Of a DNA stretch of 64,000 bases, positions 47,301-56,500 are shown piece after piece (the first letter of the stretch is position 1; every line of letters begins with the position of its first letter). The notes under the pieces are model-generated. The model made no database searches, was not told the origin of the DNA, and saw only the letters and a list, made by a program, of their open reading frames with translations. This DNA comes from Craspedostauros australis (taxonomy: Eukaryota > Bacillariophyta > Bacillariophyceae > Mastogloiales > Achnanthaceae), in contig JAMXDE010000005.1 in NCBI GenBank assembly GCA_026770025.1, forward strand, positions 1 to 64,000. The letters run 5' to 3'. Position numbers and translations under genes: made by a program.

Positions 47301-50300
47301 TCATCCGCAAGTGCGCGAACGCACTCTTCCCGCTGTCAGCGCGAAACATGAAGCTGCTGCACTTCCGCCTTGGTTCCGTCTTGAGTAAGATGGGACTGGC
47401 CAGCTCTGGCACGAAGCTCGACACGCAGGAGATGTTCAAGCTCCTGGCCATGGATCAGCTCAACCAGGCCGTGTCTCTGGGCGACAGCGAGAAAGACAAT
47501 GCGCAGGTCGCGAAGCTCAACCTCGACCTGTCTGACCTCGCCATGAGCAAGGGTGCCTTTCTAGAAGCCCTCTTCAAGGTCGATGCTGGGCTGGACTTGC
47601 TCAACACGGACAGCATGTGGACCGAGCACTACGACTTGGCAATGCGCCTCATGCTGGCGAAGGCCCGGCTCATGTTCTGCACGCGCATGGCACCATCCGA
47701 GACCATCCAGGTGGCAGAAACGATTCTGGCACACAGCACCAACGAACGAGACAAGTTGGGTGCGTCTCAGGTCCTCATCTTCGATCTTATAGAGCGGAAC
47801 ATCCTCAATGGCGCGCTCGCGAAGACGGTGGATGTGCTGAATGGTCTGGACGAGCCGATCCCGGCCGATTTACCCATGGCAGCCGGGCAGGAGATGATGG
47901 CGGTGGAGGCCATGGTCAAGGAGAAATCCAACGCAGATCTATGCACTCTGCCAAGGATGACGCATCGACGTACCATCAGCAAGATGACCTTCCTAGCGAT
48001 CTTGGCTGAGATCAGTCGATTGCGTGGTGACGCTTCGTTCGAGACGATCTGCGCCACCCGGATGGTGAAGCTCACCGTCCAGTACGGTTTGTCTCACACG
48101 ACGGCCCTTGCCTACTCACTATACGCCATGGCGTTGGAACGCAGGAACATGCACCGCCTGGCCTTCCGCTTCGGACGACTCACGGAAGCGCTTGCAAAGC
48201 CTGATAATCTCCACGGGGCCAATGCCCTGACCAACTTCCACTGGGAGGTCAGCCACATTCGCCGGCCCTACGGACAAGCCTTGGACGTGACATCCAGCGT
48301 CTGCAACTTCGCATTCGATATCGCATCGACGGAACAGCTTTCGTACAACGTTGGCACGCACGTTTGCAATATACTGGCATCTGGAAACCAGCCATTGCCG
48401 ATTGCCGAGTTGCTATCGGTGAGATTCCAGCAATTCATGTTCGACTGGCGTGTCAAGGATTCATGGAAGGTCTTCGTGCCGTACCAGCTGATCTTGGACC
48501 TGATGGGCACCGCCGAAGACTTTGCGGTCGACTACGAGCAGCGGGTGCGGCGTTGGAATGAGAGCGGGAACATCAGAGCCTTGAAGTACCTGAACTTCAT
48601 CCGCATGATCTCCGAATTCACATTTGGCAACTTCATCGAAGCCGCCGCGATGAAGAAGCGGTTGATAGGATGGAGACCCGATGGAGTTTGGCGCCCGTAC
48701 CTGGCCTTGGTGGATGGCATGCTGGCATTGTACCAGGCCAAAACTGCCCACTTCAAAGAGCAGGGCCGACATCTTGAACGTGCGGCCACGATCCTCATCT
48801 ATGTCAGGACCTTGGCTTCCGACGGCTGCGTGAACTGCCTCTGCATCTCCAAACTGCTATCAGCCGAGCTTCAGTTGGCCAACGACAAAAAGGGTCTGTC
48901 CGCCATGAAGGTTCGCTCTCTGTACGATCCCGCAATCGCCGCCGCCTCCAAGCACGGCCTCGTTTTCCAGCAGGCCCTCACCAACGAGCTTGCGGGCCGC
49001 TTCTTCGTCACCGTGCGCGACGAAGCCTGGGCTGCCGCGTATTTGACGGAGGCATGGTACCTCTACCACCAATGGGGAGCCAGCGGCAAGTGCGAGCAGC
49101 TGGAGGATGAATTTGGCGCCTTCTTGGATTGCAACTATCCCCCACGTCACCCCAACCAAGGCCAGCCACGGCGGACCCGTCGGCCGCGGATCTTCACCGG
49201 TGGTCCCAACGCCCCGAGGAACCCCATGCCGCCACCTCCCGTTCGCATGAATCCAAATGCGCCAGCACAGGCTCCTGGGATGTCTCGGGTCCAGTCGCCG
49301 AATGGATCTCCCATGCGCCCATCGCAAATGCAAATGCCCCCCAATCAAGCAATGGGAATGGCCCATCCCCCGCCACAGCACCTGGCGATGCCAATGATGC
49401 AGCAGCAGCAGCATCCCATGAGTCCACAGAATCGCGGCCCACCATCGAACAGCCCGGTGAGACCGAACGGCATGCCTGTTGCAATGGACGGTAGAAACAT
49501 CCCCGGGGTGCCACTGGGACCTGGTGCCATGATGCACAACAGAAGGCAAAGCAGCCGCGCCTTGCGTCCTACTGCACCTGGTCTACATATCGATGTGCCT
49601 ATGCATCGGCCGTCGATCAACCAAGTCAACCGACAGAGCTTCCGTGATCTGGCAATGAATGCGCAGAAGAAAGGACGTCGCTCGCACCGTATGAAGGCCG
49701 CAGAAATCAAGGGCGACGATGCGGGAGGTGGAAACCTGTCCAAGATGCTGAGTGGTATGAAAAAGAAGGACAAGAAGAAATCACGATGGAGAAAGGGCAA
49801 GAAGAAGGGCAAGGACAAGGATGACCTCAATAACGACAACGACGATACAGCGAAGGTGGCAAAGAAAAGCAAGAAGAAATCGAAAAAGGAAAAGAAGAAG
49901 AACAAACCCGCACCCAAGTCTCCCAAAGGCAATAAAGGTGGAGTTGCGAAGGGCCTGTTCCAAGGTCGACGGCGTGCCATGTCGAACGAAGACTTCTCAA
50001 CACCGTTTGATGGAGGCAACGACGACGGCAACGACGATGTGGCTCGGAAACCGATGTCGTGGAGAGGATCCTCTCTGTCCAAGCCAGGTCATTCGGAGGA
50101 AGATGATCGCGGCGAAGACAGCCTGCAATCGCCGCGTGCCCATCCCAATAGCAGTGGCGACGACGCGCCTGCGCAAAAGTCATCGACGAAGAAGGGATTC
50201 TTTCGGAAAGCGATGCCCTGGTCAGGAAAGGGAGGCGACAGTGGAGCGGGCGCAAACAACGAGAAAGGCTCAAGGAAGGGAAAACAAGGCTCGAGGAAGA

Positions 50301-50635
50301 GCGATTCCGTCGACAATACCAATTCATCCTCCAGGCTTGGGGATGCCGACTTCAACGCAAGCTTCGCTGCATCCTCCGAAGATGGCGAAATCAACGAACC
50401 AGAGCCGACGTCCTACAAGCCAAAATCGCTGCGGCAGAAATTGCTTGGAGGTGGGAAGAAGAAGAAAAAGAAGAAGATGCCCAACTACGACAGGCTATCG
50501 TCGTCTCATTCCGACATGAACGCCGCAGCACTGAATGCGAGCCAAGCCTCTGGCATCACTTTAACCGACCTGCTGGAGGACGAGGAAACGAACAACCAAG
50601 GCTCAACATCACCAAAACCGTCACCCAACGAGTGA
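44360..50635 (+). CDS. Very large STAND / AAA_16-type predicted ATPase with acidic and basic low-complexity arms (paralog 1)
   Basis: 2091 aa as one exon from the first ATG (44360). A GTG-initiated extension upstream was dropped. Residues 1-360 are very acidic (long Asp/Glu runs). About 390-520 is Ser/Lys-rich with KSKSK and KDKxKDK repeats. The ATPase starts at FTGRSKELSQL, with P-loop GPAGVGKT (about 611-618), FCYGSFDE, Walker B-like VVMVLDDIHFAGDD (about 740-750), and a SHDVIRK stretch in the winged-helix part. A long helical TPR-like region runs to about 1590. The tail is Pro/Met/Gln-rich, then Lys- and Ser-rich. The core resembles the AAA_16 plus TPR module of bacterial and algal multidomain kinases, but no kinase, GAF or histidine kinase domain is present. 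Such ATPases act as switches in signalling; the role here is unknown. The stop lies inside a good 5' splice site, so a longer spliced form is likely. Confidence 0.9.
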   Translation: MAATPGVASGSDEEDMVMEIVEESEEYSIEVEEVEDEEDAGYGTTPSDEAAMVSEEESYYSIDEENDDDDDDEYEVESSSAGSSSSSSTSEDCNSSIPDGSKEAKKSGVEGSGEGTTEGTNDEDDDDDEEEDDDDDDDDNDGANAAGAFFLNLTDFTTMDDISSLEPEDYGDGQDEADADDAYIIEEVMYADEKNADGQNENDYDEEEVIEISQDVDQSKWNQMHQSADWTFDDAGDEFMEVEEVEGFFETYEELMDEEEVVEDEAMAEEETQTFITAKQTPDDHGQADAEEEEDDDDDEDEDEDDDDEDDDEDDDSDEEDEDEDDDADDENDGTGKQAKMAAAEASVDQDSSGDDEPQQLEATVKKSTTKLDESSQPTTAASTATNTTATATVDTPKKSKSKKSSKSKHKSGKTKSSSKSKTSSKSKKDKSSKKAKKKDSSISKSKSKSKSKSKKDKSSSGKKGKEKDKTKDKDKGKDKEKSKDKTKDKSKKESKPIFHKRKRRRPKSGKKQAADPTQSAEKSQDGVAAPTRSAEVSGEPVIAQNIIATEPAVDDFNASTMMDFDMDDQQPEKNTSLFTGRSKELSQLRQSLNRVSAPAPSASEVVYISGPAGVGKTVLVEELYKHVEQDVLFCYGSFDEARGNSKAFSGLVNCLTMLVECLLADFEVDEWKSRLQRSLGKSASLLARVVPNLATLLGTDTKVERVIHGFDITTQRRYDRLRFAVRAFLVTVCSHAPVVMVLDDIHFAGDDSLRMIETFLSTKALKNCMLVCCHRAVKNTHSLAVFRNRLRGVPSMKIMLKNIEEETARNLVALRLKNALQLDSDAIPDHNPQLNALASSLSQKTSGNPLLLVQTVEYLVQRGDVVTWNLSNKELSCDMDVIDDGSTLPTTTTKVVENRLRGIPKKCALVLKCAAMLGLSQFDLGTLVHFTKPMFDITRKKGDAAVTLSEDDLKSILQICERHHFVKRLSDTDFAFSHDVIRKCANALFPLSARNMKLLHFRLGSVLSKMGLASSGTKLDTQEMFKLLAMDQLNQAVSLGDSEKDNAQVAKLNLDLSDLAMSKGAFLEALFKVDAGLDLLNTDSMWTEHYDLAMRLMLAKARLMFCTRMAPSETIQVAETILAHSTNERDKLGASQVLIFDLIERNILNGALAKTVDVLNGLDEPIPADLPMAAGQEMMAVEAMVKEKSNADLCTLPRMTHRRTISKMTFLAILAEISRLRGDASFETICATRMVKLTVQYGLSHTTALAYSLYAMALERRNMHRLAFRFGRLTEALAKPDNLHGANALTNFHWEVSHIRRPYGQALDVTSSVCNFAFDIASTEQLSYNVGTHVCNILASGNQPLPIAELLSVRFQQFMFDWRVKDSWKVFVPYQLILDLMGTAEDFAVDYEQRVRRWNESGNIRALKYLNFIRMISEFTFGNFIEAAAMKKRLIGWRPDGVWRPYLALVDGMLALYQAKTAHFKEQGRHLERAATILIYVRTLASDGCVNCLCISKLLSAELQLANDKKGLSAMKVRSLYDPAIAAASKHGLVFQQALTNELAGRFFVTVRDEAWAAAYLTEAWYLYHQWGASGKCEQLEDEFGAFLDCNYPPRHPNQGQPRRTRRPRIFTGGPNAPRNPMPPPPVRMNPNAPAQAPGMSRVQSPNGSPMRPSQMQMPPNQAMGMAHPPPQHLAMPMMQQQQHPMSPQNRGPPSNSPVRPNGMPVAMDGRNIPGVPLGPGAMMHNRRQSSRALRPTAPGLHIDVPMHRPSINQVNRQSFRDLAMNAQKKGRRSHRMKAAEIKGDDAGGGNLSKMLSGMKKKDKKKSRWRKGKKKGKDKDDLNNDNDDTAKVAKKSKKKSKKEKKKNKPAPKSPKGNKGGVAKGLFQGRRRAMSNEDFSTPFDGGNDDGNDDVARKPMSWRGSSLSKPGHSEEDDRGEDSLQSPRAHPNSSGDDAPAQKSSTKKGFFRKAMPWSGKGGDSGAGANNEKGSRKGKQGSRKSDSVDNTNSSSRLGDADFNASFAASSEDGEINEPEPTSYKPKSLRQKLLGGGKKKKKKKMPNYDRLSSSHSDMNAAALNASQASGITLTDLLEDEETNNQGSTSPKPSPNE

Positions 50636-50967
50636 GTACCATGAGTAGTTGTGATAACAGGTATCATATTCAGCATCTGGACAAAGCAGTAAACTAGCCT
50701 GCCATCACCATTGTGTCTCCAGATATGTATGGATGCTCCAGTTTTCTCTCTAACCGTCGCGGTTCCTCGTTATCAATTGCTGCCCTGCCGACTTGCCTCT
50801 TCTCTTTCGTCGCGTATTGTCTACTCTTCTGGTGCTTTTGTTCTGTGGTCCTGTACACGCATGGTACTGCATCCTGCACTACGCGGCACTACGCCGCAAT
50901 CTGTTTTGCAATCATTCCGCGCGGATGTTGGTGCGCCACACATTCTGTCCACCCCGACCAAATCCAG

Positions 50968-51271
50968 CGAAGGCAAATCAAATGATGCTGCGAGCAGCGT
51001 GGATGGTAGACTGAAAGCAGTGGCCGCGGCGATGAACGCCCCGTCTCCCCCTTCAGACTCTGCCCGTGCCGAAAGGCCAACTCCAGCCCGGAGAAGCTTT
51101 CTGAGGTCGCTGTCCGGCTTGGGTAACAGCCTCAGAGGGAGTCTCCACAAACGAAGCTCTCATGGTTCCAGCAAAAAGAAAAGATCAAGCAAACGATGGA
51201 GCGCAAGGAAGAAGGACGATGGCGACGATCATGACGACGCGGCTTCGTTTGGTTCATTTGTGAACAGCTGA
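50968..51271 (+). CDS. Candidate 3' exon of the first large ATPase gene
   Basis: The terminal codons of the upstream frame read AAC GAG TGA, and GTGAGT starts at 50632. Splicing from 50631 to the CAG acceptor ending at 50967 joins in frame and adds about 100 residues ending FGSFVNS, for a total of 2191 aa. The added tail (RRSFLRSLSGLGNSLRGSL, then SKKKRSSKRWSARKK) resembles the Ser/Lys-rich C-terminal style of both large ATPases. The acceptor is preceded by a CT-containing stretch (TTCTGTCCACCCCGACC). The alternative is that the gene ends at 50635 and this is a small separate frame, open from 50711. Confidence 0.5.
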
Positions 51272-53578
51272 TCATCGAAATCGGATGGCGTACTTGTGCA
51301 TACTGGGCGAAAGCCTATCCGCAGTCATCGACCGTGGTATGGAGCGACACTGATATTCTTTGCTCCACAAGTTCTTCATGTCCTGGTTCGCGCACTATAC
51401 TCGAGCATACTTTGCACCTTGCTTTGCCTACTCCATGCCCTTCACCACGTGACGGTAATGAAAACGGCACCAGCATCACATATCCTCGAAGTTCGCAGGT
51501 GTGGTATCGAAGTCCAGTCTGCGAATTCAGGGAGATGCCAAAACACTGAAGAGGGATACTGATACAGCCATGACATGAGCACTATTAGATCAAAAATCTA
51601 TATTCACCTTAGCCTACGTCTAATCTTGTTCTCCATAGAATGCGTTTGGTCACGCATGGGACTGTTGGTCCTGAACCATTTTCGCTTTCTTTGATAATAT
51701 AACTTACCGCAACCCCCGTACGTCCTCAGATACCTATCTTGGTGTCTGAGGATGGTAGCGAGCTAATGCATGGATGTCAGGCCCTGCCTGTCATTTTCCT
51801 TATGTGCACATGAACATGTATATCTACATCCCTGTGAATCCACCTTCACGAGGCATGCCTACTGTCTTGATGAGTGAATGTATCTGAGCATCTTGGCTCA
51901 GATATAAGACGCAGCAATCCTGTCAAATTTGACAAGATCACATTTCTGCAATGATCGGATTTGTTGCATGCATCAATGTTGTTCTAAGAAGCAAGGTTGG
52001 TAGTGATGGCACCAATGGACCTCCTTATTATTTCAAAATCGATAACAACTTCATGCTCTGCATTTCATGCTCTGCTGTGTTGCAACACATGTTGCCTCAG
52101 AATCAATTCACATCATTGCATCCCCATCTGCTCACAATTCACACTTCAACAGATCTGAATTGGGCCAGCTATTAATCAACTAAATTGTTTAAACACTCAG
52201 AGCACAATAGCAACTTTCAACCAGCTTTGATCTACTTCATTGACAGACTTGATCACTCCCAATTTTGAGGTATGTACCCATTTTTGTCTGTGTTCTATCA
52301 ACCAAGACATGATACTGTTTGTTTACCCAGGGTTTCCCTGCCGGGCTTGAACCCGGACACTTTTCACTCATGTTGATGCTTCGTCAATTGTTCTGGGAGC
52401 CACGGTCGCACACTTTTGCAAGAGGAGATGCCCTGTCCACATCGTTGCTTTGCGAGGGACAGCGCTCCACCAGCCTGTGCCAACTGAGTGCAGAGAAGCT
52501 CTTGCTGCGAGATTCGACAGTGCGGAGTACAACCTACTCAAGAGAAATGGCGAAGTGTGTGCCATGCAGGAATGAGGCGCATGGCTCCTGACCACACACA
52601 ACAGAGAGACAGCAAAACAGAGACCACCACGACACAGGTCGGATTCGACGATGTGTCGATCGATCCTCCGTGGGATCTATCCGCGATCGATGGAGATTCT
52701 TGAAGCAAAGGCCCTGGAGCGTTGGCATCATGAGACGCGTCGCATGTAGCGTCTTGGGCGCATGTCTTGGGGGTCAGATGTCTCAATCATGTCCGTGCGG
52801 GGCGAATACGAGAAGGTCGAAGTGTTTGGCCGCCACCAGTGCGACAGGCACGTTCTGGCGCAGGAGAAGGACAAGCAGTCACAGTTGCTCGCCATCCAGC
52901 ATGCAATCAGTTGAATCAGACACGATTCAAAGCCGAGGCTTAGTCGATTGGGTCATTCGTTTTACACCAAGTCCTGTATTTAGGCAACAGTATTTGTCTA
53001 GACGTTGGATCGATCAAGCCGACCATCTGACATGTCGTTCGCCGAAATCGCAATCACGGATTCTGTCAGGTGGACATTCGCTTTCTGTCACATCGACATG
53101 GACTGTGTCCGTTCAGACACGAATGAATGAGAGTTGCTGGCGTGCAGAGGTCATTCGCACAAGTTCCAGTCGACTATTGTATCTTTCGCACAAGAGCCAC
53201 AACAACACCGAAACGCTCGCAGCCGAAAAGGGCAACAGCAGAGCATCAGCAACCGTTGCAGACACAAAAGAGAGAGACAAGACATCACCATTCCGATCAA
53301 CACAACACAGACCACAGCATACCTGCGACCTGCTCGTATTATACGATACTGGGAGGACAGGAACCTTCGCACAGTTGCAATCATAGTCGTAGAGTTGCAC
53401 AGACCATCAGTCTCGTCTGCACACTCAATAGAATTCTATAATCCTGTCATCCTGTCATCCTGCATTGCTAGTCGTACGACTGCACTATCATCAACATCCT
53501 CGATTCCTTCCTTGACCACTCGACAGCAACCAACAGCACTCGACAGTAACCAATAGCAATCAACACGAAGTTTCCAAG
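51272..53578. other. Intergenic region between the two ATPase paralogs
   Basis: 2.3 kb without a supported gene. It contains a strong hairpin at 51722-51753 and, at 52336-52356, a CCGGGCTTGAACCCGG palindrome that resembles a tRNA T-arm but has no matching tRNA body. The last 150 bases before 53579 form a CA-rich 5' flank. Confidence 0.5.
51722..51753. other. Perfect RNA-type hairpin in intergenic DNA
   Basis: TCCTCAGATACC pairs with GGTGTCTGAGGA through a 6-base loop TATCTT: 12 pairs, one of them G-U if transcribed from the plus strand. It could be part of a structured RNA or 3' UTR. Function unknown. Confidence 0.5.
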
Positions 53579-56500
53579 ATGATGCGCTACGACAGTTCCA
53601 GCGACAGCAGCGGCTTCGGCTTCAGCAGCGACGATGACGACGATGGCGCATCGCAAGTCGGGATGATGCATGTGCAGAAGCGAGGCGTTGCCATCAACGT
53701 GCCTCCTCCGCAAACGATGCCTGGGAACAAGGACGCAACGCACAATGGCAACCGCAAAGACGCCACATCTTTGGAGTCCTCGGTGGAATCGGCTTCCGAG
53801 TCTGACGACAGCAGCGACGCTTACGAAGACGAATCCAGCGAGATCAGCAGCTCCGAAGAGGAGATCAGCAGCGATGATGAAATGGATGATGAAATGGATG
53901 ATGACATAGATGATGAAAGCGACGATGAAAGTGATGATGGCAGCAGTCGCAGCAGTAGCAGCGAAGAAGAAGAGGATCTGTCGGATGAAGCCGACGATGA
54001 ATCGCAACCAGCCAAGGCGCAACCGCAAAAGGGCCGCAGCATGCGGGCCAAGACTCGCAAGAAGGCAGCAGCAGCTCCCGACCAACACGCGGACAGGGCC
54101 GCATCGTCACCTTCATCGGCGCAGCCGAATGGCGCACAGCAGAATGGCAAAAAGAAACCCAAGAAGAAGCGGTTCAAGCCCAAGAAGCAGAGGATGCAGC
54201 CACCGAAGGAGGAGTACACGACCGATGAAGATGATGATGAAGGTCTCGACGGGGACCGCTTGGATGACGATGATCAGGAGGCCTTCATGGATTTGGCCAG
54301 CGACGAGGAGAGCTTCGATGCCAGCGACAACGAGAGCGGTGACGACGATGATGCCGATGACAGCGATGGAGATGACGGAGACGATCGAGAATCCGTCTTC
54401 GAACGAGGTCTCAACGATGAAGAGGACGCCGCATTCCGCCAAATCCCCCTCGAGGCCTTCCGAACTCCGAAGGTCAAAACGCCGCGTCGACGTCTTCCCA
54501 AGACGGCAGCAGCCGTGGGATCGATGCTGGACTCGGAGCACGGTCCAACCCAGCTCCCTCTCTCTGTGGATGGTTCCGTCGAAATTGACTCTGTGCCACC
54601 GCAAAAGCAGAAGAAGCCATGGCAGCCAGGTGTGGACTTCTTCCAGGACGTCCCCTTCTGCGGCCGCAACCGCGAATTGCAATCTCTCACGAAGGCCGTG
54701 GAGCGCGTATCCTTGGAATGGATGGAGAATGCTCATGAAATTGCATGGATCACGGGCCCGGAGGGAGTGGGCAAGACCGCGTTGGCGCTAGAAACCTCCG
54801 ACAGGGTCTTCGACACGGTCTACTGCGCCTACGGTGCCTTCGAGGAAAACACGACAGGCGCCAAGCCCTTCTCAGGTCTCACGGAATGCCTCAATGACCT
54901 CGTCGAGCGCATGCATGAGGATGGCGGGATGCCCATCTGGAAGACCAGGCTGGAGGAGGCGTTGGGAGGTGAAGGACCATTCCTGTCCACCGTCATCCCC
55001 AATCTCCAGCACATCATGGACCTGGGCGATTTCCAACCCCATGTCAACGGCAATGCCAATGGACATGGACATGGACATCCCAACGGGAACAGCAATGCCC
55101 CAGGCAGTATCAACGTTGGCAACCCCAACAGCAACGAGGCCAGACGGCAGTTGCTTCTCTTCGATTCAAACATGCCAAAGCGCACGGAGCGTCTGGGCTT
55201 TGCCGTCAGGGACTTCTTGTCGGCCATCGCGGAACACTACCCCATCGTCATGGTCATCGACAACTTGCAGCACGCCGATCTCGACTCCCTCTACATGCTC
55301 CAGTCCTTGGCGACCGAAAAGTCGGTCCAAAATCTGCTCATCATTGGCTGTTTCGGCGGTGTCCATGGTCTTCAGACGATTGGTAACAGCAGCGTCCACT
55401 CCAACATCAACAACGCAAATTCGTCAGCCTTCGTCCCACCAGCGCTGCGAAAGATGCAGGAGACCATCGAGAACACGGGCGTCCGCACAACCCACATCAC
55501 CTTGGAGCCGCTGTCGCACGACGAGACCGAGCAGCTGCTCTCCATCGCGCTCATCGAGGAAGGCGAGGACGACAATTACGACGAAAAGATCGAGGAGCTG
55601 GCAGAGATTCTGTTCGCCAAATGCGAAGGGAATCCATTGTTTGTCTTGCATCTGCTCCGCGTTCTGCACGACAAGGAGCTGCTGGTGCATTCGTCGCAGA
55701 AGAAGCTCTGGCTCTGGAACTGCGACAAGCTGGAGGACTTCATGGACACTGCCGCAGACACAGCGGTCCTCCTCCTCAAGAACAAGGTGCAGGACATGCC
55801 CAAGAAGATGAGGCTGGCATTGACGACGGCCGCGTGCGCAGGTATGACGCATTTTCAAGTCAGCACGCTGTACCGCGAAGTGGCGGCTGCCTTCAGCGGC
55901 GCCAACAATGCCAACCGAGACGTGCGATGCCCCATCGCGAACGAGCGTGAGCTGTCGAACCTCCTCAACATCATCACGAGCCGCGGTTTGCTGGAGTATC
56001 TGTCGAACGGGCACTTCAAGTTCTCTCATGATTCCGTGCGCCACGCCGCCTTCAGTCTGCTGCCGAAGGGGCAGAAAGGCAAGATCATCCACTTCCGCAT
56101 CGGCAGCGCGGTGTCGAGTCTCAGCGTACAGATCAAGGATGCCGAAGAGAAGGGCAGGCTGAAGTTCTTGGCCGTGGACAACCTCAACCGCTGCTCCAGC
56201 GGCGTTGTGGACGAAAAACAGCGAATGCGGTTGTCGAAGTTGAACATGGAGGCCGCCGAGGCCGCCATAATGAAATCCGCATTCTACACCGCCATCCAGT
56301 ACCTCAAAACGGGCATCTCCATCGTGGACCCCAGGATCCGCTGGCGCAGACCGTTGTACGAGCTGACGCTGCGGATGCATCTCTTGCTGGCAAGAACGCA
56401 GTACTGCTGCGGGCAGCTCCCGATCGCGGAGGCGACCATTCACATCGTGCTGAAGAATGCCATGTGCTTCAAGGACAAGGTGGGAGCCTACCAGTGCATG

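Noticed and set aside
52322..52420. tRNA gene suggested by CCGGGCTTGAACCCGG
   Set aside because: The T-arm-like palindrome has a six-base loop, and no acceptor, D-arm or anticodon arm can be paired around it.
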